From the NCBI GenBank assembly GCA_029876055.1, contig CM056878.1, forward strand, positions 3,658,001 to 3,722,000: a stretch of DNA of 64,000 nt, written 5' to 3'. Below the pieces are notes generated by a model. That model had not been told where the DNA came from. It saw only the letters and a program-made list of their open reading frames with translations, and did no database searches. Made by a program: the position numbers and the translations under genes. This stretch comes from Madurella fahalii (taxonomy: Eukaryota; Ascomycota; Sordariomycetes; Sordariales). Below are positions 10,735-20,824 of the stretch, in pieces (positions within the stretch are counted from its first letter, which is position 1; the number at the start of each line of letters is the position of its first letter).

Positions 10735-12723
10735 ATGGACGCACCAGCGCCGCTGCGCATCAGGCGGAAGCCGATCGCCACTTCGGAGACGCCGCCGGTC
10801 GTGGGCGCCGTTCCCGCGGCCCGAGAGCCGGATCAGAAGCCGCCCCCACTCCCCGAGCGGCCGGGTACCGGCGGTAGACTCCGGGCGGACGTGCATATGC
10901 CCGTGAGGCCGGTTTCGCGCGGCGAAGAGCCGTTACTTCAAGTCCCACAGTCCCACCACCGCCTCCGGGTGCAAACCAGCCTGCCCGATCTCTCGCGCCT
11001 CGCCACATCATCACCATCCCCAACCCCGGCCCCGGTCCCGACGGCCGCGACCTTCGGGCCGGGCGCCAGCAACGCCAAAACACTCATGCAGAATGCCCTC
11101 TCCGAGGCGCGCCATTTCGCTGGCGGGCTCATTCCGCACCCGACCGAGTCGACAAAGCATTATACCATCCTGCGCCACTCTCCTCCTCTCATCTTTTACC
11201 GTGGCCCGACTACCTCGGTCACCATCACCATTTTCAGCTCTCCGGACCACCCCCTCCCGGCGGACCGCACGCTCTGGCTGCAGCGCCGTGGCTTTTCAGG
11301 TGATAGCGGCATGAAAATCAAGGCCTTCTTCAATGCCACCTCCGACTGGCTTGACGTGACCCCCTCAACGCAAGTGCAGGTAGAGTATCTAGCGCCGGAC
11401 ACGGAGCGCGCCTGGCAGCGGGACATAGGCAAGGCATCCCGGAAGCTGGTTAAAGAAAAGGGGGAAAAGAAGGCGCACGTCGCAAGAGAGACACACGTGG
11501 TCAGAATCCCCGAAGCGTCCGACGATGGATATTTCCGGCTCATTCTCTGCGCCGGCGGACTGCCGCCTGACGAAGACGGCGACATCTTCTCCAAGCGCAA
11601 GACGCTCTGCGCCAGCCCCATCTTTCGCGTCGCCAGCACCTCGGCGGACTCGAGCATCTTCCGCGGCGCCTCCCTGAGCACCCTACCCTTGGAAATGGGC
11701 GTTTTCGTAGCATCCATGGTAGCGACCACCGCAGCTGAGACGTACACGGCGCCGGTGCGGGAGCCGGTAGAAGCAGTCCTGGACCGCGTCCGGCCGGGCA
11801 TGATCAAAGAGACGATCGGCGGGCTCGTTTACGACGAGTTGAGCGAGCGATCCGATGCCAAAAACGAGGAGCTCGACCAGGCCTTCATCGCCGCGCACGC
11901 CAAACACACTACTCGATGCACCGACGGCCCTCTGGGACCCATCGGTCCGGACTCGGGACCGGAGCCGCCTTTTCCTCTCGAGTTCCAAGGCAGGGTCGTT
12001 CCCGGCACAGGACAGAGCGCCGCCGAGCTGGGCATCCCCACCGCCAACCTCTCCGACGTGCCCGACAGGATCAAGCATCGCCTCAGGGGCGTCTATTTCG
12101 GCTGGGCCCGGGCCATCCCGGCCGCCGACAAGCCCAACCCGAGCCCGGGGGACACCAGCGGCGGCGGCCCGAGCCAAAGCCAAAGCCACGGTCCCGAGTC
12201 CGACTGGCACGAGGCCATCATCACCGTCGGCCCCTCCCCGCACGCCCTCGCCTCAGTGACGCCGACCCCGCTCGTCTCAGCGCACCTGATCTCCTACCCG
12301 GCGCGCGGCCCCAACGGGCCCAACGGCGCCAACGGCGCCAACGGCACCCCGCAGTCCCGCCTCGCCCTCCTCAACTGCACCCTGCAGGTCGTCGCGCTGG
12401 GCTACCTGCGCGCCGCGCCCGCGCCCGCGGCCCTGCCGATCGCCCGGCGGCTCGAGCTCGCGTCGCGCGACGTGTGCCTCGCCCTGGCGAGCCTGGGCCG
12501 CGAGAACTGGGCGCCCGCCGCGGTCGCGGCCAGGCTCGGGCGGCAGCGGGGCGAGCGCAGCCTGGGCGAGCGGCTGGCTGAGGCCAAGGATAAGGTGGTC
12601 CGGAAGGTGCCCAGCGTCGCGGGGAGCCTGCACAAGGTCGGGGTCCGGAACGGGGACGGTCTGGAGAGGGACCGGCTGATTGGTGCTGGCGGGTATTGGG
12701 TGAGCAGGGAGGTTGGGCGGTAG
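10735..12723 (+). CDS. 662-aa protein with C-terminal riboflavin-kinase-like domain (often labelled 'LipA and NB-ARC domain' in fungi)
   Basis: One long intronless frame. The N-terminal 110 residues are Pro-rich and low complexity (LRIRRKPIATSE, PPPLPERPGTGG). Residues 140-310 form a beta-rich region of unknown function. From about residue 417 the sequence FQGRVVPGTGQ..ELGIPTANLSDVP matches the riboflavin kinase (flavokinase) opening with its PTAN motif, followed by LRGVYFGWA, which matches the GVY.GWA block. Later catalytic pieces look lost: the SIGxNP-like block reads TVGPSPHA, and the catalytic Glu expected in the E.HLL block is replaced (VSAHLISYP). I infer a non-catalytic nucleotide- or flavin-binding fold. 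No LipA or NB-ARC feature is visible to me. Confidence is high that it is a gene and moderate on the fold. Confidence 0.82.
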   Translation: MDAPAPLRIRRKPIATSETPPVVGAVPAAREPDQKPPPLPERPGTGGRLRADVHMPVRPVSRGEEPLLQVPQSHHRLRVQTSLPDLSRLATSSPSPTPAPVPTAATFGPGASNAKTLMQNALSEARHFAGGLIPHPTESTKHYTILRHSPPLIFYRGPTTSVTITIFSSPDHPLPADRTLWLQRRGFSGDSGMKIKAFFNATSDWLDVTPSTQVQVEYLAPDTERAWQRDIGKASRKLVKEKGEKKAHVARETHVVRIPEASDDGYFRLILCAGGLPPDEDGDIFSKRKTLCASPIFRVASTSADSSIFRGASLSTLPLEMGVFVASMVATTAAETYTAPVREPVEAVLDRVRPGMIKETIGGLVYDELSERSDAKNEELDQAFIAAHAKHTTRCTDGPLGPIGPDSGPEPPFPLEFQGRVVPGTGQSAAELGIPTANLSDVPDRIKHRLRGVYFGWARAIPAADKPNPSPGDTSGGGPSQSQSHGPESDWHEAIITVGPSPHALASVTPTPLVSAHLISYPARGPNGPNGANGANGTPQSRLALLNCTLQVVALGYLRAAPAPAALPIARRLELASRDVCLALASLGRENWAPAAVAARLGRQRGERSLGERLAEAKDKVVRKVPSVAGSLHKVGVRNGDGLERDRLIGAGGYWVSREVGR

Positions 12724-14964
12724 GGAGATTCCTGGGATATAATTATATAGGTGCAGAGCTGATGGTAGGAGCGTGAGGCGGGAGCGAACGGTGCGGGGGC
12801 TTTTGCAGCGGTGGCGGGGTGTATGACGGAGAGTTCGGTTTGCAATCTATGGCCGGGAATAAGTAATAAGCTACTCTAATGTAATTATAGAAGGATGGGA
12901 TGATATTCTTGTGGCGACGAGCCAAGGAAGAAACGTCTCGGTTGGAAAGATAGCTACCAGAAAGTTAATCATAATTAGTCACTTTGATTTACCCAGTCTT
13001 TTTCTTTCTCTTCTTCTAATGTCCCCTTTACCAAGCGTACTAGTATTGTTGTTATGGATGATACTACGGCTGATTCACCTGGACACCCGATAGAAGGATG
13101 CTTTGGTGCAGACCTGCGGGCCCTAGCACTTGTAACCATTTTTGGTCCGGGAGGTCATATGAGATACTCAATCTATCGCTGTAACATAGATTTACTGTGC
13201 AGTGGAACTAGGCCGGAGCTCAAGCATGTAGGCCACGCTGCGCTCCATGTACAACCCTCGGGCTGGATCCGCGGAGTTCGTATTGGTCAGGGCGGATAGA
13301 GAGGAATCAACTGTTATCGTAGATAGATACGTAATGCATGATTATACCATTGCTCCCTTAGCCACCCTCATTTTCCGGTAGTACCTATGAGTAAACATCC
13401 TTGCATCCCGGTAGGCGGCTCCTTTCTGTGCCCGATCCTTCGTAACGACCGAAATTCCTCATTTACGCCTTGGTGACTTCAAACCCACCAACAGTTTCAA
13501 CAACAAAATCACGATAAATTAGAGTTTTATCACTTCCTCTCTCCCTTGGTTAGCGTTTACGCGGCCGATTGATTTTGCAAGTCGGTCGAGTCGGCTATGC
13601 GACTGCCGACGAGTTACTGTGTTCGGACATTTTTTTACGAAGAGTGAGGCCGTTCCATACCCATCGGTTGATGGGGCTCTCTGGCGGGAAGAGAACATTG
13701 CCTCTGCCTGTGAGAGGGACAGATCACAGCATGATTCGACTTGTCTAGCAACTATAGCTTGACGGAAAGCGATGTAACGTGGCTGGCGGCGACGCAGCAC
13801 ACGGGAGGTAGGTAAGGTACTTTTCCATCGTTCCTCAATGCTGTGCGCGTGCACGACTGTAGCGGCACAGGGAGCATATACGTGATATAAATCTAAGGTA
13901 TGGAGCATTGACAACCCAAGCCAGATGTTAGCGTCCCAATCTTTCTCCCCGCAGAAAAAAGAAAACGAAAAGAAACGCCACTGTAACGACCCTCCTGCCA
14001 GAGGGGCCCGGACCGGATATCCAGGCTGGTAACAGCGCATGCCCAGCATCTGCCCGCGGCCTTGCTTGAGCAACCCCGGATGATGAGGGGTGCTTGTTGA
14101 CATGACTTGCTCGGCACCACTTCCATCTGCATTACAACGCTATCCCTGGATTTGTGTCTGCGGAGCCGGAAAGTACCACGGCTTCATCCGGTTCACACTA
14201 CCGACTGCGCACAAAAATAGAGATCAAGGTCTATTCTGGCCGAGAACGGGCCTTCTGTGAACAATTAATCGAAATCTGTGAACTGGGTTGGTCTGCTCAA
14301 CACGATCCGGATCCGGTTTTGGGTCCCATTTCTTGCTGAGCTAAGGTATCTGATGAGCTGCCGACACTCTAAGTGAGGACCCAAAGCTCTTCAAGCGGGC
14401 TTGGCGCTTTGTTTCATTGACGCCTCTCCCTGGTCTCTGGCTCCAGAGATGGCTACTCCAGAACTAAGACGGGACGTCATCCGCCGCTGACCCGGTTTTT
14501 GGGATCACAGCTCACGGCAGTCCCATTCCGTGTTGCCGCACTAATTATCCAGCATATTAACCGCATGCGAATCCACCAATCGACCATCTCCCGCAGCCTT
14601 GTTTCGGAAGGCGACGCGCACCCCAGACCGCGCTTTGGGTGGTATTGTTGTGGGGTACAACTCCCGAATCTGTTCACGGGTACACGGGGCCGCTGTTGAG
14701 TCTCGCCGAGCGCCCCAACGTGTGGAACTCGGGCGAACTAACTCGAAATTTGAGGACTGGCTGGGTTGTCACATACTTGATATGTGATGCGAGCGGAAGA
14801 GGCGGAGCGTCACAGCCTGTCCAACGGCAAGGGTGAGAAAGCGTAGAGCCACGGTCCCGACGTTGTATAAATCGAGCCGTAACCGCCCAAGCGGCAGTTG
14901 AGTTGCAGGCCTTTTCAACCTCACCAGTTTCTGGATTTTGCCTAGCTTGCTTCTAGCAGTAACG
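12724..14964. other. intergenic, LPMO upstream region
   Basis: About 2.2 kb without a supported gene; 12850-13600 is AT-rich. Minus-strand open frames around 13519-14132 show no family-like sequence. The last few hundred bases must hold the LPMO promoter. Confidence 0.5.
14866..14872 (+). promoter_or_regulatory. TATA box of the AA9 LPMO gene
   Basis: tataaat lies 99 bp upstream of the ATG at 14965, at a normal fungal TATA-to-start distance. Confidence 0.55.
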
Positions 14965-16020
14965 ATGAAGTCACTCACCGTTGCCGCCCTGGCAGCCCTA
15001 TGGGCCCAGAACGCCGCCGCCCACGCAACCTTCCAGCAACTCTGGGTCGATGGCGTTGATTACGGCTCGCAGTGCGCCCGCCTACCGGGGTCCAACTCCC
15101 CGGTCACCAACGTCGCTTCTACCGACATGCGTTGCAATGCTGGCGCATCCCGCCCCGGCGGCAAGTGTCCGGTCAGGGCAGGCTCGACAGTCACCGTCGA
15201 GATGCACCAGCAAAACGGCGACCGATCATGCGCAAACGAAGCTATTGGCGGCGCCCACCACGGCCCCGTGATCGTTTACATGTCCAAGGTCTCGGATGCC
15301 GCCACGGCCGACGGTTCCGCCGGATGGTTCAAGATCTTCCAAGACGGCTGGGCTAAGAACCCATCGGGCGGCTCGGGAGACGACGACTTCTGGGGCACCA
15401 AGGATCTGAACAAGTGCTGCGGCAGGATGGACGTGAAGATCCCGGCCGACCTGCCTTCGGGCGACTACCTCCTCCGCGCTGAAGCCATCGCCCTCCATGC
15501 CGCCGGGCCCGGCGGAGGTGCGCAGCTGTACATGACCTGCTACCAGCTGACCGTCACCGGCTCGGGCAACGCCAACCCCCCGACCGTCTCGTTCCCCGGC
15601 GCCTACGGTACCAACGACCCGGGTCTGGCAGTTAGCATTCATGGCCCTATGTCGGGCTATACCGTGCCCGGTGGGCCTGTGTATGCCGGTGGTTCCACCA
15701 AAGTCGCCGGCAGTGCCTGCAGCGGATGTGAGTCGACTTGCGCCGTTGGGTCCGGGCCGGCTCCGACTCTGTCACAACCCACTCCGTCGGCGACCGGTGC
15801 TCCCCCTGGTGGCGGCGGCAACCCCAGCTGCACTGTACAGCAGTATGGACAATGCGGTGGCCAGGGCTATACCGGGTGCACGACCTGCGCTGTACGTTGC
15901 CAATCTCAATCCCCCGTCTCTGCCATCACCTGAAGGCGCAGACTTACTAACATTCATTTCTTCCAGGCCGGCTCTACTTGCTCTGCCGTCGCGCCGCCTT
16001 ACTATTCCCAGTGCCGTTAA
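14965..16020 (+). CDS. AA9 lytic polysaccharide monooxygenase with CBM1
   Basis: Secreted copper enzyme that oxidatively cleaves cellulose chains. Exons 14965-15891 and 15967-16020 (GTACGT..CAG intron, branch CTAAC) give 326 residues. A 19-residue signal peptide ends ..WAQNAAA, so the mature protein begins with the obligatory copper-binding His (HATFQQLW). The second copper His is H98 in GAHHGP; the outer-sphere H178, Q187 and axial Y189 lie in ALHAAGPGGGAQLYMTC. A Gly/Pro/Thr linker at about 265-290 leads to a C-terminal family-1 cellulose-binding module (QYGQCGGQGYTGCTTCA, then YYSQC). The intron falls inside the CBM1; without splicing the module would lose its last cysteines. The start at 14965 is preferred over the upstream ATG at 14938 because it starts a clean signal peptide. 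Confidence 0.96.
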
Positions 16021-16505
16021 GTACTACGAGTCGTAGGAAGGACCGCGGCGCAAGCCGCGCTACCCCGGCGGGTTGCCCAAGCGGACTCGGAGTGGGCCAG
16101 CATTCTATGTATATAGTTGATCTTTTACCATGTGAATACGAACTGCTATCCGGCGACTTGACATTTGTATTTCTCAACCGCTGATCCAGCCTTGCCTCAT
16201 TGATGATCGTACAACACAATGGTAATGGTGTAAAACGAGAGTAGAACGGAGGGAAGCCCCTCGAGGCGACTCCCTCAGCCCCAAACGGTCAACTCGATTA
16301 CAAGCTTGCTCCAACGACAGAGACTCTCCCTCACCTTTGGAAGTTTCGTAAAATGGAAAAATGAGGTAGAAAACGGTTAGAATTACACTCAGGTTAGCCT
16401 GTTCAATTCCGAGCAGTCTCCGATCTTTGTAGAACGAAGCAGAGCTTGCAAACTTGCTTTGGTGCCAGCATACTTAACTTCTGAGGAAATGACCGGATGG
16501 AAACA
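16021..16505. other. LPMO 3' region
   Basis: No gene. It holds the LPMO 3' UTR and the 5' flank of the tRNA gene. Confidence 0.5.
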
Positions 16506-16604
16506 GGCTTTGTGGTCTAGTGGTATGATTCGCGCTTCGGGTGCCACCCACACTTGAAAACAAGTGATTGTGCGAGGTCTCGGGTTCGATCCCCGACAAA
16601 GCCC
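16506..16604 (+). tRNA. tRNA-Pro (CGG), with intron
   Basis: The acceptor stem GGCTTTG pairs perfectly with CAAAGCC (16597-16603), with discriminator C. The D arm is GTCTAGTGGTATGAT, the anticodon stem is CGCGC/GTGCG, and the T arm is TCGGG TTCGATC CCCGA. Anticodon CGG is at 16538-16540. About 27 nt after position 37 (from 16542) do not fit the cloverleaf and form the intron; they contain CACTTG..CAAGTG, which can pair as a hairpin. Confidence 0.93.
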
Positions 16605-16610
16605 CTTTAA

Positions 16611-16619
16611 TTTTTTTTT
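16611..16619 (+). terminator. Pol III terminator of tRNA-Pro
   Basis: Nine T residues begin 7 nt after the mature 3' end. Confidence 0.85.
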
Positions 16620-17102
16620 CGTATTGCCTTGCTACCGCCATTTCATTGGCCTCCAAAGCTGCCTTCCGCCTCATTTTCCGTGTTCATATTTGGCTTCTCT
16701 TTTTCCATTTCGCCGTTTCACTCTGCAGGGTTGATCCGCCTTTGAGCATTAACCACCACTGCTCCAGAAAAGGGCAAGAAAACTGTACAAGGCACTCGCA
16801 AACATCTTCCATCAACCGTTGCTACGCCGTTCCTATCCAGCACATACACATTCACATGAACCTTGGTCCCATTCCCATATCACCCACTCTCAGGTATCAA
16901 ACCTCAATACCAGCAATCGAATAGCAAACCATCAATCGCAAGTGTGGTTAAATCAAGCAATCACAGCAGAAAAGAAAAGAAAAAGTAAAGAAAAACAAAA
17001 CAAACAAGATCAGTAAGTAAGTGTAAAAATGTTTCATAACTATCCAATGCGCCGCCCACATCCAAGTACTCCCCCCCCCCCCCCCCCCCCCCAAGCACAA
17101 GC
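16620..17102. other. intergenic, with a 22-C homopolymer
   Basis: No gene seen. Positions 17071-17092 are an uninterrupted run of 22 C, close to the 3' end of the following minus-strand gene. A mixed A/G stretch lies at 16970-17010. Confidence 0.6.
17071..17092. repeat. C22 homopolymer
   Basis: Twenty-two C in a row, about 10 bp from the stop codon of the minus-strand gene 17103-17927. Confidence 0.97.
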
Positions 17103-17927
17103 TCAGGGAAACGGACTGTTTGCCCGCTGGCCCAGGATCTCATCGAACGTCTTCGCGGCCCTCAGCTTCCCTTGCCCGCCCCCGCCTCCGTCGGACCGCC
17201 GTCTCCGGCTCGTGCCCGGCTCGGCCGCCATGGCGGGCGCCGGCTTGGTCCTCGTCGTGGCGGCGCGCCCGAGCACGGCGCGCCGCGAGCGCGACACGAG
17301 CCCCGCCAGCCGCGACAGCGTCCCCGCCCGCCGGAGCGGCGCCTGCGCCTCGTGGCCCGACACCGACTTCTTCTCGGAGTAGACGGTGCTGGCGACGTCG
17401 TCGACGCCGGCGTCCCATGAGAGGCGGGGTTGGATGACGTTGTTGTTGTTGTTGTTATCGTTGTTGTTGTTATTGCTGTGCTTATCCCTTCCCGTCAGCT
17501 CGCCGGATAAGCTAGGGAGGTTCTTGCTTGGCCGGGAATGGGAATCCGGACGGGGGGTTGTTCTGCGGTGGAGTCTGGCTTTGGTGGGTTCGGCCAGGGC
17601 GTCTTTCTCCTGTCTTCTTTTACTGTAGCCGTCGTCGGTGCCCACCCATGTTTCGTCATCGCCGTCGTCGGAATCGGACTCGTCATCGTAGAGCATGTAC
17701 GGCGGTTCCTCGCCCTCGATGTCGTCGTCGTCTGTGGTGATGCTTGGCAGGGGTGCGGCGGTCGACACGCGTTGCAGCCTGCCGTGCCGGCACCCCGGCG
17801 CTCCCTCCCAGTAGCTACCGTCGCTGTCGCGGTACGTGTACACTTGGGTGTCGGCGTCGTAGCCCACGCGGATCATGCCATCGGGCAGACGCTCTTCATC
17901 GGAGTCGAGATGCGACCAGCGGCCCAT
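17103..17927 (-). CDS. conserved fungal protein with MGRWSHL.. N-terminus, low-complexity remainder
   Basis: A single frame of 274 residues. The first 55 residues, MGRWSHLDSDEERLPDGMIR followed by VGYDADTQVYTYRD, SDGSYWEGAPG and LQRV, form a compact conserved block that I recall from fungal proteins, some of which carry LysM (CBM50) repeats later on; no LysM is present here. Then come an acidic patch, a poly-Asn stretch coded by a GTT/AAC microsatellite (about 17439-17474), basic Arg-rich segments and a conserved-looking end KTFDEILGQR. No signal peptide or membrane helix, so an intracellular, largely disordered protein is likely. Function unknown. Confidence 0.75.
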   Translation of the reverse strand: MGRWSHLDSDEERLPDGMIRVGYDADTQVYTYRDSDGSYWEGAPGCRHGRLQRVSTAAPLPSITTDDDDIEGEEPPYMLYDDESDSDDGDDETWVGTDDGYSKRRQEKDALAEPTKARLHRRTTPRPDSHSRPSKNLPSLSGELTGRDKHSNNNNNDNNNNNNVIQPRLSWDAGVDDVASTVYSEKKSVSGHEAQAPLRRAGTLSRLAGLVSRSRRAVLGRAATTRTKPAPAMAAEPGTSRRRRSDGGGGGQGKLRAAKTFDEILGQRANSPFP

Positions 17928-19526
17928 GTCGGCGGTGGCCTGTGGTTGAGGTCTTAGTGAAAGGGCAATGGTGGGGTTCTTAACCGTTGATACCCGCAGG
18001 ATCCGGGCCTTCGGGTCAGCAACTACAGGTGTGCCTTAGGCAAAAGTTGCGGAAAATAAGCTTTTGAGATTTGAATCTAACCAGGGCTTCGTCAGCTTGA
18101 TTCAGATGGCGGCCTTGGTGTCTTGAGAAATTGAACCCCAAGGCGGCCACAGGCTCATTTTTTATGCGTCCGTGACGTTGCAAAAAAGCAGGTGCCGGAG
18201 TCTTCATGCGGGGAGGGTGTTTTCTAACAGAAGAGCCATAACACTGTTAGGCACATACACAGCTTGGGTTCTGTAACAGGGTGCTTTCCCCAGAAAAGTG
18301 GGCTCTTCCTGCAGAACAGGCTTACTTGGACGCCGTTTTTTGTTTTGTTCTTTGGGAACAGGCTGGCGGGACCTATCGCTGCCAAGGGAATGATGGAATC
18401 ACGATTCGGCTTCAGGTCACCTCAACATTCAAGCCACCCGACGGCTGAGGAACGCAGACTGTCACTCCCTGGCGTTTGCGGGCTGTGCGTCCTTTAACAT
18501 GCTGTCTGTCCCGCCCATTTTGCATTCCTGCATGTTTGATTCACCGAGGCTTGGCGGGTTTGTGGTTGGTCGCCTATGATTGCCACGTAAGCCAGTCTTG
18601 TGTTGCACCTCAGCCTCTCCTCCGAATCTCAAGTTGAAGCCAATCGCGTCGAGTCCAGGCAACCACACCGCCTCGGGCAGTCGCATGCATATTTGAATGA
18701 TTTGGCGAGTCCGTTGTCAACACCATGGCTATTGCTTAATTATTCGAGCTTTGTGACTTGTGACCCATCCCTGGATAACATTCTCTCGCTCTCTGCTAAC
18801 TACGACTGAAGTGTTAGCGTATTGCTAAGTTGTTTCAGAGAGACTATGATAAGAATTCCATGAGCGTTGTTATGGCAACACCGGACAAGTGTTAAGGGGG
18901 ACCATTCCCTAATCACTTAGTCATGCCAGCTCCATCTCTAATTTGGAGCATTCTGCAATTAGCTTCGCATCCAAACGCTGACCCCCGATCTTGCTCGTGG
19001 GATTGATAGTATATTGGTACCAGCATCTTAGTTCATGTCTCTGCGCGTTTGGAAGCGCTCGGGAATGTTAATTCGGAGGACTCAGAACAGTTATGGTGTT
19101 TGGAGTGTGCATCGACCAAGCGAGAACGTATGTATGTGATGTAATCGGCCGTCCCAGCTCAAGCACCTTTGCTTTCCTCTAGATATACCGTTTGGGACCG
19201 TTTCATCGCCCAATATGATGACCTGCCATGCGCTTAGATGAGGGGAACATGGAGAAAAATGAATTGGAATTCTATTCAAGAATGGTCTATAACCCAGCCC
19301 CGTATCTACCAGCCTGCACGACTGCCATCATCATCCATTCGGATTAGACGGTGCGCAGCCAAATCGTGTATGGAGACACTAGCCCAGTCATCGACAGCCG
19401 AGCGGTAGAAAATTCGCCCGGTGTCTCAAATGCCGGGTCATGTTTGAAAGACCAGAAGAGTCCCTTAACGGGGGCCCATGAAAACCCGAGTTGGAAGAAC
19501 AACGAAACAACGCACCTCCTCGAAGA
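17928..19526. other. intergenic, no gene seen
   Basis: 1.6 kb between a gene 5' end on the left and the ATG27 3' end on the right. Only short unrelated frames are present. Confidence 0.5.
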
Positions 19527-20824
19527 TCAATCATCCCACTCCTCATCAAGCTGATCAATCAGTCGATTCTCGTCCTCTCGGTTCCGGTACCTTCCGTTAG
19601 GAGAAGCGGACAGCGTGTGGTAGCCTCTCCGCCTCGGCATGATCCGAGCGCATGACGAAGTCAGGATGATGATCAGGTCCTGTCGGCAAGAAACACATCA
19701 GCAACGGCACACATCACAAGAGAAGGCCAGGGCCGGGACATACCTTGACAAAGCTCCAAATCCCCGCCCACAGGCTATAGTTCGGCAGCTGCCTCCACCC
19801 GCGGGCATGCGCGACGGTGCGCTGGTAAAAGACGCCGCCGACCACATACACTAGGACCGCGATGAAGAAGATGATGGCAAAGACGCTCCCGGGGCCGACG
19901 CTGCCTGGCTTGTGCGGCTCAGCGATGGAGCAGGCGTGCTGCGAGCGGACCTCGAAAAAGTAGGCGCACTCGTCCGGGTCGGTGCCGACAAAAGATGCGG
20001 CGGTGGGGGTGTCGGGGTCGCGGTCGCAGAGGAAAGAGATGAGAGCCGATTTGCGGCGGATTGACTTGTCTTTATCCTCTTCCTTTTCCTTCTCCTTCTC
20101 CTTCTCCTTTTCCTTTTCCTTTTCCTTCTCTCTGTCCTTGTCTTTATTGTCGTTCTCGTCCTCGTCTTCGTCTTCGTCGTCGTCTATCTTGGAGCTGACG
20201 TACCGGGCTGCGTAATCTTCCTCTTCGTCGTCATCAAATTCGTGGTACCTGTATCGTGTGCCCTCGTCAACGGGGCCAGAGCGCCTGTCTTTGCTCTTCT
20301 CGGAGGATGTGCCGCATGGTGAGCCGCCTGTGTATTGGAGGACGAGCTTACGGCCCCTGGGCCGTAGATCTCCTGATTGTTGGCTGGAGATGGTTAGCAT
20401 CCGTACTTACTAGCGGCTGGAGAACGTTGGTCGGCTTATCCTACCCTAGAGAATAGATCTTCCCCTCGGACTCGTAGTATGCGCTCACGTTTTTCCATAG
20501 CGCCTTGTCCACGCCAACGACATCCTCCACTTTGCTCACGACAGCGTCGCAGATGTTGAGCGTAAAGTTCGACCCATAGTCCCAACCCCTAGCCAGGTAG
20601 TCCTCGGTTTGCGCCCCCTTTGGCGGTTTCCCTCCTTCGCCGACAATGACGGCCGTGTCTGGTCGCAGATCGAAAAAGGCGCCGTTGGTGGATGTCGCGA
20701 CGCACGGCGTCACAACGGGCGTGGCTGTTAACGTCGTCTTGGCCGCCTCATCGGCGGACGATACGCCCGCGAGCGCGGCGAAGATAACGAGAACAAGGCC
20801 TTGCGGTGAGCTTTGCGGATGCAT
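19527..20824 (-). CDS. ATG27: Autophagy-related protein 27 (type I membrane cargo-receptor-like)
   Basis: Atg27 is a type I membrane protein with a lumenal mannose-6-phosphate-receptor homology domain. It cycles between Golgi, endosome and vacuole and helps deliver Atg9 membranes. Exons 20824-20445, 20383-19744 and 19679-19527 join to 390 residues (GTAGGA..CAG with branch CTAAC; GTATGT..CAG). Signal peptide at residues 1-24, then ICDAVV, KIYSLGQQSGDL, LVLQYTGGSPCG, and after a long insert SALISFLCDRDP and ECAYFFEVRSQHAC. A membrane helix is SVFAIIFFIAVLVYVVGGVF. The cytosolic tail contains YHTLS, a YxxPhi-type sorting signal. About 100 residues between the SPC and SALISFLCD blocks are an acidic then Lys/Glu-repeat insertion. 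The gene is divergent from ERG24. Confidence 0.92.
20076..20133. repeat. (TTCCTT)n-like microsatellite inside ATG27
   Basis: An imperfect six-base pyrimidine repeat on the plus strand. On the coding strand it reads as alternating Glu-Lys. Confidence 0.85.

Noticed and set aside
20372..20383. Alternative ATG27 acceptor after aatcag
   Set aside because: It gives the wrong phase after the two-base exon end; the upstream ctccag acceptor keeps the frame and restores GQQSGDL.
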